From Clostridium saccharobutylicum DSM 13864 (GTDB lineage: Bacteria; Bacillota; Clostridia; Clostridiales; Clostridiaceae), in contig NC_022571.1 in NCBI RefSeq assembly GCF_000473995.1, positions 3,379,416 to 3,443,415 of the forward strand: a DNA stretch of 64,000 nucleotides. Direction: 5' to 3'. A program made the position numbers and the translations under genes. Positions within the stretch are counted from its first letter, which is position 1, and each line of letters starts with the position of its first letter. The notes below the pieces were generated by a model. It did no database searches. It worked only from the letters and a program-made list of their open reading frames with translations, and was not told the DNA's origin. Positions 36,907-45,103 of the stretch are shown here, in pieces.

Positions 36907-38565
36907 TTAAATACATCTAATATAATCAGCTTTATCATTAAATAAATAATAAGTATTCTCTTGTACTATTTCTCCAGCTTCAATATATTTTTCTAAGTCA
37001 ATTTTAAATTTTTCCAAATGATATTCTTTAAACGAATATTGTTCTTTTAGTTTTTCCTTTATGCTCTTTTCTTCCTCTTTTTCCATATCACTTCTTAAAA
37101 ATTCTGGTAATCCACGTCTTTTATTGAATATTAAGTAATTGAATCTAACAATCTCTTTTAAATGTTCATTACTTTCTTTTAATATACTCTCATTAAAATC
37201 TAAAAATACTTTATAATATTCCGCATTTCCTATATTTTTATTAAAGTATCCTTGATTTTCAAAGAACATACCTAAGCTATAATAAAAATTAAAAGGTTTC
37301 TCAAATTTATTTTCAAAATACTTGATTATAAGCTTAAACTTTTGAGAATTGTAATACTTGTCAACCATTTCTTCTACTTTCTTCAACTTCAATAGTTCTT
37401 CATATGATATCTTATCTGTTTTTAAAATTTCATATGGTGGATATGGTGAAAATTCCATTCCATATTTATCTGCATCTTCTCTCATGGAAGATCCCTTTAA
37501 TAATTTTAAAAAACCAAGTTGTATTTCCTCTGGTTTTATCTCATACATATCATTAAAAGACTTTTCAAATGATTCGTAATCTTCTCCAGGAAGTCCTGCT
37601 ATTAAATCTAAATGCTGGTCAATATTCCTTAACGCTTCAATTTCTAAAACTTTTTCCTTTATATCACTAAAGTTAACAAACCTATTTATATTTCTTAAAA
37701 CCTCGTCATTAGTTGTTTGAACTCCAACTTCAAATCTAAATCTTCCTTTTGGAGCCTTTGATAAAAGTTCTATTTCCTGAGGCTTTAATATATCTGCTGA
37801 TATTTCAAAATGAAATTGAGTGTTTGTATCTTGTTTAATTAAAAACTCCCATATTGCCATAGCAAATTTAGAATTACAGTTAAAGGTACGATCAACAAAT
37901 TTAACTAATCTGACTTTTTTATTTATAAAGTACATTAAATCATTTAATACTCTGTCAATATCTAAAAATCTAACTCCATGACTTGTTGATGAAAGACAGT
38001 ATTTGCAGTTGAATGGGCATCCTCTAGATGCTTCATAATAAACAATTTTATTACTTAAATCTTCGCCTTCTTCATATGGAAAAACTATTTCATCCATGGA
38101 CATAAGTGGGCGTTTTTCATTAGAGTAAACAACCTCATCAATTTTATAATGAAGACCCTTAACGTCTTCCAGTTTAACTTTACCTAATTTATGTAAAACA
38201 AAGTCCCTATAAGTTTTTTCCCCTTCACCTTCTATAACATATTCTCCTACATTATTTTTTAGAAAAGTTCTTGAGTCAAATGAGACTTCTGGTCCACCAT
38301 ATAAAATTTCTATATTAGAATCAACTCTTTTAATTAAATTCGCAATTCTTGAAATAAGTTCAACATTCCAAATATATGTTGAGAATGCTACAATATCTGG
38401 CTTTTCTTTAATTATTTCTTCTAATATTCTCCCTTCTCTGTCATTTATAGTAAATTCTTTTATCTTAACTTCGTAATCAAGATCTCTTGTAAAATTCTTT
38501 AAATATCTAACAGCTAAATTACTATGAATAAATTTAGAGTCAACTGCTGTTAATAGTACTTTCAT
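36907..38565 (-). CDS. B12-binding-domain radical SAM protein (DUF4080)
   Basis: A 552-residue cytosolic protein with an N-terminal cobalamin-binding Rossmann domain (KVLLTAVDSKFIHSNLAVRYL, then FSTYIWNVELI), the [4Fe-4S] cluster motif GCPFNCKYCLS near residue 183, and a radical SAM barrel with IAGLPGEDYESF near residue 320. The C-terminal part matches the DUF4080 tail. The histidine of the DxHxxG cobalamin motif is not seen, so B12 may bind base-off without a His ligand, as in BchE/MiaB-related B12 radical SAM enzymes. Substrate is unknown. RBS AAGGAAG before ATG 38565. Confidence 0.88.
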   Translation of the reverse strand: MKVLLTAVDSKFIHSNLAVRYLKNFTRDLDYEVKIKEFTINDREGRILEEIIKEKPDIVAFSTYIWNVELISRIANLIKRVDSNIEILYGGPEVSFDSRTFLKNNVGEYVIEGEGEKTYRDFVLHKLGKVKLEDVKGLHYKIDEVVYSNEKRPLMSMDEIVFPYEEGEDLSNKIVYYEASRGCPFNCKYCLSSTSHGVRFLDIDRVLNDLMYFINKKVRLVKFVDRTFNCNSKFAMAIWEFLIKQDTNTQFHFEISADILKPQEIELLSKAPKGRFRFEVGVQTTNDEVLRNINRFVNFSDIKEKVLEIEALRNIDQHLDLIAGLPGEDYESFEKSFNDMYEIKPEEIQLGFLKLLKGSSMREDADKYGMEFSPYPPYEILKTDKISYEELLKLKKVEEMVDKYYNSQKFKLIIKYFENKFEKPFNFYYSLGMFFENQGYFNKNIGNAEYYKVFLDFNESILKESNEHLKEIVRFNYLIFNKRRGLPEFLRSDMEKEEEKSIKEKLKEQYSFKEYHLEKFKIDLEKYIEAGEIVQENTYYLFNDKADYIRCI

Positions 38566-38655
38566 CTTTAAATCTTCCTTTCACGTATCTATTAAATTTG
38601 AAAACAATAATAATTTTCAATACTTTTTATAGTATACATTATTAAGAACTTAATA

Positions 38656-38690
38656 AAAAGAACTAACACTTATTTAATGCTAGTCTTTTT
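38656..38690 (-). terminator. Terminator of the PTP-like phosphatase gene
   Basis: Minus strand AAAAGACTAGCA / TGTTAGTTCTTTT, one bulge and one G-U, followed by further U residues; about 130 bp after the stop at 38823. The rest of 38566-38822 is AT-rich without a gene. Confidence 0.45.
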
Positions 38691-38822
38691 AGGTATATTC
38701 TCAAAAGCAACTTTTAATTCAATTACATTTATATTTTTAGTTTCTTTATATTATATAAGATAGCAAATAATTTGATTTAAAAGAGATAATTATATGAATT
38801 ATTGGTTTTTTAAACTATTTGG

Positions 38823-39788
38823 TTATGATTTTTTTTCAGATTTTTTAATCCACTGGGACCATGATGTTTGAAATCCATCTTGATTTTCCTTACAGTAATC
38901 ATAAAACTTATTAATAAAATCTGATCTATCTTGACTTTCATCCTTATCTTCACTTTTCAATAAATCTGAACCTCCAATCAAATTTTGGCGTTTCATTATA
39001 TCTTCAAAGCTAACATTCTTTGCATTATGCATCATATCATACATTGCCATAAAAGTAGTAGTTCTCCCAGCTCCTCCTCTACAGTGAAAATGTAGCCAAG
39101 TATCTTGTGGAAGATTTATTACTGACTCAACAAATAAATCTACTTGATCATCTAATGGTTTTTCATGGTCAGTTACAGTAATTCTCAAATAACTCATTCC
39201 AAGGCTTTTAGCTAACTCTTCTTCCGTTTGTACATTTTCTGGGTTATTGATTTCACTAATTGTGTTTACAGATTTTCCTTTAGGTAGTGTATCAAACATA
39301 ACATATCCATTTTTAGATATTTCATTTAATTTATTCTTCTCATCAGCTATAATTTGATCTCTAGAAAGGCCTTTATTAGCTTGATCATCTTTTCCAAACC
39401 AGCTTATCCCCATACCATTGACAAAGCCATGATCTTCTTGACGTAAATCAATATCCATGGTAATTTTATTACCTATTTTCTCTTTTATCATAGCTAAACC
39501 TTTTTCTGAAAGTGCACCACTACCAGATATATTTAGATCTGAAAGTCCTAACAAACTAGTATCCCCTAATTTTTCACTATTAATTTCATCTTTTGTAGTT
39601 CTAAAATTTTTTGGTAACACATCTTTATTTTCCGTGTCTATTACAAGATTTATTTTGCTATTTTGCATACCTTCAGTTTTTATATCTGTTTTCTTAGTAA
39701 TATTATAATAATGTTCTATAAAATATCCAGAAGTTAATGCTCCTATAATTACTACTCCTATAATATATATAATTTTCTTATTTTTCAT
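38823..39788 (-). CDS. Membrane-anchored PTP-like phosphatase (phytase-like)
   Basis: A 321-residue exported cysteine phosphatase. The N-terminus KNKKIIYIIGVVIIGALTSGYF is an uncleaved anchor or signal. The P-loop WLHFHCRGGAGRTTTFM (HCxxGxxRT) lies near residue 245, and DQEDHG/RQEDHGFVNGMGISWFG and TVTDHEKPLDDQVDLFV match the general acid and core regions of bacterial PTP-like inositol polyphosphatases. ATG 39788 follows GAGG; the frame is open two codons earlier at a GTG. Candidate substrates are phytate or phosphoproteins outside the cell; family relatives do both. Confidence 0.85.
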   Translation of the reverse strand: MKNKKIIYIIGVVIIGALTSGYFIEHYYNITKKTDIKTEGMQNSKINLVIDTENKDVLPKNFRTTKDEINSEKLGDTSLLGLSDLNISGSGALSEKGLAMIKEKIGNKITMDIDLRQEDHGFVNGMGISWFGKDDQANKGLSRDQIIADEKNKLNEISKNGYVMFDTLPKGKSVNTISEINNPENVQTEEELAKSLGMSYLRITVTDHEKPLDDQVDLFVESVINLPQDTWLHFHCRGGAGRTTTFMAMYDMMHNAKNVSFEDIMKRQNLIGGSDLLKSEDKDESQDRSDFINKFYDYCKENQDGFQTSWSQWIKKSEKKS

Positions 39789-39908
39789 AAACACGCCTCA
39801 TTTCTAACTCTAATCACACTTACATTTAACCCCATAGTAATTATATTACTGTTAAATTAAAATCACATTAAATTCAAATTTTCCCCTATAATTACATAAA
39901 TAGACCAC

Positions 39909-40035
39909 TTATTCCTGCTGATACCGAAAATCTTTTGAAAGTAATGCAGGAATTGCTACTGCTTCTAGAACTGAAACTATAAAACCTGTTATAATATGAA
40001 TTAAGTATTCTTTTGTATAAACTAATGAGTATATG
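39909..40035 (-). pseudogene. Possible fragment of a small membrane protein gene
   Basis: A 42-codon stretch between two stops reads YSLVYTKEYLIHIITGFIVS then VLEAVAIPALLSKDFRYQQE, which looks like the last helix and tail of a small membrane protein. No start codon with RBS and no family recognised. The surrounding 39789-40250 otherwise holds only AT-rich DNA. Low confidence. Confidence 0.25.
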
Positions 40036-40252
40036 CTTCATAATCTTTACTAAATTATTTATTTTAACATCATTATTTTGTAAAAAATGAATAACTAATT
40101 AAAAATCTTAACAATACCTATTTAAATTTTAGTATTGTTGAAAATGTACTTAAGAAAATAAATTATAAAAGATTTATTGTTGAAATATGTAATGATATCG
40201 TTTAATACTGTATTTAATTTGATACATTCAAAATTATTAGCTAACGTTCACA

Positions 40253-40281
40253 TTGTTAAACATGTATTAATTATGTTATCA
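40253..40281 (+). promoter_or_regulatory. Promoter of the fluoride riboswitch / CLC-F gene
   Basis: TTGTTA (40253-40258), 17-bp spacer, TTATCA (40276-40281); start expected about 10 bp before the riboswitch. Confidence 0.45.
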
Positions 40282-40296
40282 TCAAAAATATATTTC

Positions 40297-40379
40297 AGGT
40301 GATGGAGTTCGCCTTTAACTGCGTAATGCTAATGACTCCTACAAAATAGCGGTAATCCGCTTTTTTGTAGGAGTCATTT
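40297..40379 (+). promoter_or_regulatory. Fluoride riboswitch (crcB motif) with terminator
   Basis: AGGTGATGGAGTTCGCCTTT then AACTGCGTAATGCTAATGAC and TCCTAC reproduces the fluoride aptamer core (GRYGAUGGxGUUCGCC ... AAC ... GCUAAUGACUCCUAC). It is followed by a long hairpin AATGACTCCTACAAAA (40330-40345) / TTTTGTAGGAGTCATT (40362-40377), with an inner AGCGG/CCGCT stem, and TTTT. Fluoride binding would stop the terminator arm from forming and switch on the CLC-F gene. Confidence 0.93.
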
Positions 40380-40455
40380 TAAATTTTCCAAATAAATGCA
40401 GTAATTATACTTACAAAATCCTATTTACAATTAAAATAAGAAAAGGAGAAACATA

Positions 40456-41775
40456 ATGCAAAAAAGTAATTCAAAAATCTTAAGATCAATCTTATTTATC
40501 AGAAACTTAAATATAAGTGCAATTTTAGGAATATCATTTTTAAAATGGTTTCTTATAAGTGCAGTTGTTGGTTCTCTTACAGGCTCTATTATGGCTTTAT
40601 TTTTAAAAAGTCTAGAATTCGCTACAGACTTCAGAACCGATAATCCTTGGATATTGTTTCTTTTACCAATTGGAGGTGCTTTGGTTAGTTTTCTATATTC
40701 TAAATATGGAAAAAACTCATCAAAAGGTAATAATTTAATTATTGATAAAATTAATACTAGTAAAGATCATATTCCTTTACGTATGGCACCTTTGGTTTTT
40801 CTTGGAACTTTTATCACTCACTTATTCGGAGGTTCCGCTGGTAGAGAAGGTACTGGTGTACAAATTGGTTCAAGCATAGCTGAAAGTATTGGAAAGTTAT
40901 TAAAATTAGATAAAATGGACACTAAAATTATTTTAATGTGTGGTATTAGTAGTGGATTTGGTTCTATATTTGGTACTCCTCTTGCCGGGACAATATTTGG
41001 ACTAGAAGTAGCCGCTCTTGGAACTATGAACTATATTAGCTTGATTCCTTGTTTCTTTTCAGCTTTTATTGGAAATCTTGTAACAGAATCATTTAATGTT
41101 CATCATGCTCACTATTCTATATTACAAATACCAGATATTACATATATTATAGTATTGAAAGTTATCATTGCTGCAATTCTATTTGGATTAGCTAGTAAAT
41201 TATTTAGTGAGTTAACTCATAAATTAAAAGAAGTTTTTTCTTCTAGCTTTGAAAATGCTGCAATAAAAAGCTTCATTGGTGGAATTATAATAATCGCTTT
41301 TACGTACATAGTTGGAACAAGAGATTATCTTGGGCTTAGTCTTCCATTAATGTCAGATTCATTTATTGGACATGTTAGCCCATTTGCATTTTTATTAAAA
41401 ATCATATTTACTTCATTTACTTTAGGTACAGGCTTTCAAGGTGGTGAAGTTACTCCATTATTTGTAATTGGTTCAACCTTTGGAAATGCTTTAGCAAGTA
41501 TTCTTAATGTTTCACCATCATTTTTAGCAGCTTTAGGTCTTATAGGAGTATTTGCAGGAGCTACAAATGCACCTATAACTTCTTTTATTTTAGGCTTAGA
41601 AATGTTTGGTTCAACAGGTATGGAATTTATGTTTATGACTTGTGCTATAAGTTATTTATTTTCTGGACATTCTGGAATTTATACATCTCAAAAGATTGGT
41701 ATAAGTAAAAGCAGATTAATTAAAGTCCCTAAGGAATCAACTCTTGCTTCTTATAGAAAAAAGAAAAATGCATAA
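40456..41775 (+). CDS. CLC-F type fluoride/proton antiporter
   Basis: A 439-residue CLC-family membrane protein with about a dozen helices that expels fluoride. Diagnostic: the gating-glutamate loop GSAGREGTGVQIGSSIAE near residue 130, FGTPLAGTIFGLEV near residue 180, TGFQGGEVTPLFVIGS near residue 330, and replacement of the usual GSGIP selectivity loop by KGNNLII near residue 95, as expected of fluoride-selective CLCs. RBS AAAAGGAG before ATG 40456. Directly controlled by the fluoride riboswitch, which supports the ion assignment. Confidence 0.94.
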   Translation: MQKSNSKILRSILFIRNLNISAILGISFLKWFLISAVVGSLTGSIMALFLKSLEFATDFRTDNPWILFLLPIGGALVSFLYSKYGKNSSKGNNLIIDKINTSKDHIPLRMAPLVFLGTFITHLFGGSAGREGTGVQIGSSIAESIGKLLKLDKMDTKIILMCGISSGFGSIFGTPLAGTIFGLEVAALGTMNYISLIPCFFSAFIGNLVTESFNVHHAHYSILQIPDITYIIVLKVIIAAILFGLASKLFSELTHKLKEVFSSSFENAAIKSFIGGIIIIAFTYIVGTRDYLGLSLPLMSDSFIGHVSPFAFLLKIIFTSFTLGTGFQGGEVTPLFVIGSTFGNALASILNVSPSFLAALGLIGVFAGATNAPITSFILGLEMFGSTGMEFMFMTCAISYLFSGHSGIYTSQKIGISKSRLIKVPKESTLASYRKKKNA

Positions 41776-41788
41776 ATTTATTTAAATA

Positions 41789-41828
41789 AAAACTCAAGTG
41801 AGCACGATAATTAAATCACTTGAGTTTT
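41789..41828. terminator. Bidirectional terminator between CLC-F and crcB
   Basis: Perfect 13-bp stem AAAACTCAAGTGA / TCACTTGAGTTTT with a 14-base loop, A/T runs on both sides; it separates two convergent genes. Confidence 0.8.
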
Positions 41829-41877
41829 TGTAATATATTCACAAAAACAAACATATTTAAATATTTCTTTAACCTAC

Positions 41878-42255
41878 TTAAAAAATAACCTTGCATAATA
41901 ATGTTGATAAAATAACGCCTCCTAAGCTCAAAAATAAATTTAGAAATATATTACTAAACCCTAATAGATATCTTCCATCATTCATTAGAGTAATTGTTTC
42001 ATAACTAAATGTAGAAAATGTTGTAAGTCCTCCCATAATCCCTGTAGTTAAAAAAAGCTTTAAGTTTGGGGATATAAAATCTGTAGATACACTTAATTCC
42101 ATTATCATTCCTATTAAAAAACCACCAAGTACATTTACTATTAATGTTCCTAAAGGAATATTGCAATTAAATAAACCTGCTGATTGTTTTGTAATCAAAT
42201 ACCTAATTATTGCGCCTATACCTCCTCCTATGCCAACACAAATAACTCTTTGCAA
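41878..42255 (-). CDS. crcB: Fluoride channel CrcB/Fluc
   Basis: A 125-residue four-helix membrane protein that forms dual-topology dimeric fluoride channels. Motifs: GIGGGIGAIIRYLI at the N-terminus, PLGTLIVNVLGGFLIG (Asn lining the pore) near residue 38, and GIMGGLTTFSTFSYE with the phenylalanine box near residue 75. I choose TTG 42255 with GGAGGGG six bases upstream; the GTG five codons earlier lies inside that site. No fluoride riboswitch is visible upstream. Single-gene form, so a homodimer is expected. Confidence 0.93.
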   Translation of the reverse strand: MQRVICVGIGGGIGAIIRYLITKQSAGLFNCNIPLGTLIVNVLGGFLIGMIMELSVSTDFISPNLKLFLTTGIMGGLTTFSTFSYETITLMNDGRYLLGFSNIFLNLFLSLGGVILSTLLCKVIF

Positions 42256-42329
42256 ATTAATCCCCTCCACTAAAAATCATTCTGCTCATAAACAAATATT
42301 GTGTCTCTATCCACTTGACATAATTTATA

Positions 42330-42389
42330 TTAAATAAAATCTCTATAAGTTTTTTCTCCTTCAATTACATATTGACACACGTTATCGTT
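42330..42389 (-). pseudogene. Remnant of a B12/radical SAM gene
   Basis: Nineteen codons and a stop reading NDNVCQYVIEGEKTYRDFI, closely similar to NNVGEYVIEGEGEKTYRDFV in the B12-binding radical SAM protein encoded at 36907-38565. The DNA is also similar (CTATAAGTTTTTTC). No start site or flanking homology is visible; it sits between crcB and a hypothetical gene. Confidence 0.55.
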
Positions 42390-42391
42390 AG

Positions 42392-42946
42392 TTAATCACT
42401 ATAATTAGCACCTTCATATTTAAAATTCTCCGCTTCTTTTTGTTTTATTTGTGTTTTTCTTCCTCGTATAAAAAAAATATCCTCCCATACTTTAGTTACT
42501 TCTACTTTAAAATGCTTTTTGAGAATTTTTTTTATTTCCTCAATATTTGAATGCGATAATATATTTAAATTTTTAAATGCAAACTCTTTTATCTTATTAT
42601 TAGGTAATATAACTCTTATCTTATTATTAAATACTTTTCCTCGTTCTTTATTTATATCCCAAATATAAATTTCACCATCTTCTTTTACATAATTACTTAC
42701 TTCACTTATTAATCTTTCCTTTTGAGTATTTGTCCATATTTTATTTAACTCAAAGAAAAAAGTACATGCATCATATTGTCTGTTTTTTAACTCTATTTTT
42801 GTATCTTCACATACATAATCTAAACTCAATTCCTCTTCAACTTCCTTAGATATATTGTATATAATACCAGAATTCTTTTCTCCAACATCTAATATGTCTC
42901 CTTGTAAATTAATATCCTCTAAATTAATTACTAATGTTTTCGTCAT
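42392..42946 (-). CDS. Hypothetical protein, weakly methyltransferase-like
   Basis: A 184-residue soluble protein. The opening LQGDILDVGEKNSGIIYNISKE resembles motif I of class I SAM-dependent methyltransferases (ILDVGxGxG), but the glycines are not kept. The middle (EVSNYVKEDGEIYIWDINKERG) also fits the strand after motif IV of that fold. So it may be a degenerate or divergent methyltransferase. AGGAGG precedes ATG 42946. It lies between repeat elements and crcB, with no operon partner. Confidence 0.7.
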   Translation of the reverse strand: MTKTLVINLEDINLQGDILDVGEKNSGIIYNISKEVEEELSLDYVCEDTKIELKNRQYDACTFFFELNKIWTNTQKERLISEVSNYVKEDGEIYIWDINKERGKVFNNKIRVILPNNKIKEFAFKNLNILSHSNIEEIKKILKKHFKVEVTKVWEDIFFIRGRKTQIKQKEAENFKYEGANYSD

Positions 42947-43039
42947 ACTTATTTACCTCCTCAAGATATATAAACATTTTAACATTTTTTTACATATTTT
43001 AAAATATATACTTTTCATATCTTTTATAAATATCAAATT

Positions 43040-43208
43040 AAATCTTAGACTTATGTAACGGTTAACGGAGATCAAACACATTTTGTTCCACATAACTATA
43101 AAAATTAGTTGAAAGTTTCTAAATGAGATATCGCCTCATTCCTGCATGCTCATTAAGCAAGTTAAGGATAAGCAAGAATTGACAATCTCTCATTAACTTT
43201 CACAGCCT
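43040..43208. repeat. Family 1 palindromic element, copy 6
   Basis: Left end AAATCTTAGACTTATGTAAC lacks the outer TAGATAAA. Arms AAAGTTTCTAAATGAGAT / ATCTCTCATTAACTTT and TTCCTGCATGCTCATTAAG centre as in the copy at 9410. Directly followed by copy 7. Confidence 0.65.
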
Positions 43209-43212
43209 CTTA

Positions 43213-43500
43213 TAGATAAATAAACTACGAACTAGAATTAAACTTTGAAATATATCATAACTAGAAAATAAGGGAACTCTTTTTCAGAGCATTGCATTTA
43301 GAATATTCCTATAGGTATTTCTTCAGTAAAAATTGTTCTATTTTTGCTTGTCCTCAGTTTCATCTGAGGATTATGCAGAAATGGAACAAACTTTTACTGG
43401 TAGAAATCCATAGCAATATTCTATAGCAATCGAGCAAAAGAGTTCCCTTACTTTCGGTAATTTATATCACAAGTCTAAATCCCAAATTATTTATTTATGT
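43213..43500. repeat. Family 1 palindromic element, copy 7
   Basis: Left end TAGATAAATAAACTACG, right end on the minus strand ATAAATAAATAATTTGGG. Arms AAGGGAACTCTTTTTC / CAAAAGAGTTCCCTT and CCTATAGGTATTTCTTC / GTAGAAATCCATAG. The right end runs into the beta-propeller gene and supplies its stop codon. Confidence 0.75.
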
Positions 43501-44785
43501 TTTTATTTATTCTAGCTATCCATAAACATAGTAATACAAATAATAATACAAAAATAAATATCAAAACTGGTTTTGGTAAGCTAAATACTAAACTTGAATT
43601 GCTTGTCTGAAGTTTATAAATACACCCTATTCCACTATCTAATATATAAATATCTCCTTCAAAGTATTTTATTCCATTTATCTTACTTTCAGTTCTTAAA
43701 CTTAATAAATTTGATACAACATTCTCTTTACTTATAGATGACACATTATTTTCTTTGCTATCAAAATATACCTTTGTATCCTTATCTAATATTTTTCCTT
43801 CTTTATCTATCGCCAAATATCTTATAATTCCAACATCAGAATATTGATACATAGGTGCAGCTACAATTTTATTAGGCGGATTCGAAATAAGAGGTGGAAC
43901 TGTTTTTTCACCTTTAAATCTAGGTGAACTTATAGGATCGCCTCCACTAAAATCTGGCCAACCATACCATTTTCCTTTATCTATCTTATACAGATAATCA
44001 AAATCTCTATTTATAGGTCTTTCTCCTATATTCTCCATTCCTCCAACTATTCCAACTAATGTTCCTTCACTATCAAGATCCCAGCCTTTAATATTTCTTA
44101 TACCTGAAGCATATAATGATACCTTATTATTGTCTAAGTTTATTTCTAACACACAAGAATTTGCAATCTCTTGCGCTTTTATCTTTTGTCCATCTTCTGA
44201 TGAATTTCCATATGCCATGAAAGCACCAGTTTTCTTTTCTCCATAATTATAGCCATTTAATGTTACATCTATTGAACTTTTATCATAAGGAATTTTATCT
44301 AATGGATAATTATTGTCAGGGGAAGCTATACCTGAGTTTGTAGCTGATCCAATTGATAAAAGAAGTTTTGAATCTTTTACAATTAGATTTCTATCTAAAT
44401 ATTTGCCTTCACAAGGAATATCTTTCAATATAGATTTTAAATTCTTACTTTCTAAGTCATACTCATACAAGTTTGATTTAGAAATAAAATATAATTTATT
44501 ATTATAAAAAATCATATTTTCTATTTTTAAGGACTTATCTTGAATTAAATTTTCTTCTCTTCCATCCTCTTTAATAACCTTTATATAATTTTCATAAGCT
44601 ATATAAAAATTTTTATTTTCATCTTCATCAAAAGCTACAGAGTCTTTACAATTCCTATATGCTACACTCCAACTTATATTATTCTTTAAAATGTTCATTC
44701 TATATTGATTAGAAAATTTAAATACTCCAAATGCTCCTACAACAATTACAACAGAAATAATCAAAAATTTCAGAAACCTTTTCAC
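43487..44785 (-). CDS. Membrane-anchored beta-propeller protein
   Basis: A 432-residue exported protein with a hydrophobic helix at each end (residues about 5-25 and 400-425). The ectodomain has repeated strands of a propeller, and KWYGWPDFSGGDPISSPRFKG plus GWDLDSEGTLVGIVGG are typical of glucose/sorbosone dehydrogenase-like (PQQ-type) propellers, although catalytic residues cannot be assigned. The last codons (NINK, TAA) come from the terminal repeat of a family 1 element, so the cytoplasmic tail may be truncated. Function unknown; sugar dehydrogenase or signalling propeller are the options. Confidence 0.75.
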   Translation of the reverse strand: MKRFLKFLIISVVIVVGAFGVFKFSNQYRMNILKNNISWSVAYRNCKDSVAFDEDENKNFYIAYENYIKVIKEDGREENLIQDKSLKIENMIFYNNKLYFISKSNLYEYDLESKNLKSILKDIPCEGKYLDRNLIVKDSKLLLSIGSATNSGIASPDNNYPLDKIPYDKSSIDVTLNGYNYGEKKTGAFMAYGNSSEDGQKIKAQEIANSCVLEINLDNNKVSLYASGIRNIKGWDLDSEGTLVGIVGGMENIGERPINRDFDYLYKIDKGKWYGWPDFSGGDPISSPRFKGEKTVPPLISNPPNKIVAAPMYQYSDVGIIRYLAIDKEGKILDKDTKVYFDSKENNVSSISKENVVSNLLSLRTESKINGIKYFEGDIYILDSGIGCIYKLQTSNSSLVFSLPKPVLIFIFVLLFVLLCLWIARINKNINK

Positions 44786-44934
44786 TTCACTCTCCCCTTA
44801 CTGCTTCAATTTGGCATTTGAAAAAATAACTATCCAAACATACCTTTGTATAAAATATAATACCTATGTTAATTTATATTTTAAAAATACAAAAATAAGA
44901 CCTTTATTTAAAAATCTTATTTGTACCTTAATTA

Positions 44935-45036
44935 TAGATAAACAACTTGTGACTTAGAATTATGTGGTGAGTAACCAAAATATAGGTCATGCATTTGTTT
45001 CGGTAAATTACATCATAAATCTAAGTTGTTTATCTA
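44935..45036. repeat. Family 1 palindromic element, minimal copy
   Basis: Only 102 bp: TAGATAAACAACTTGTGACT at one end and AAATCTAAGTTGTTTATCTA at the other, with GGTGAGTAACC / GGTAAATTACATC inside. It is essentially two terminal repeats joined, and best shows that these ends define the element. Confidence 0.75.
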
Positions 45037-45103
45037 CAATTCATATTTACATCTTATTTAGAATATTCTTTAATTAAGGCACATTTAAAGGAGTGAATAT
45101 ACT

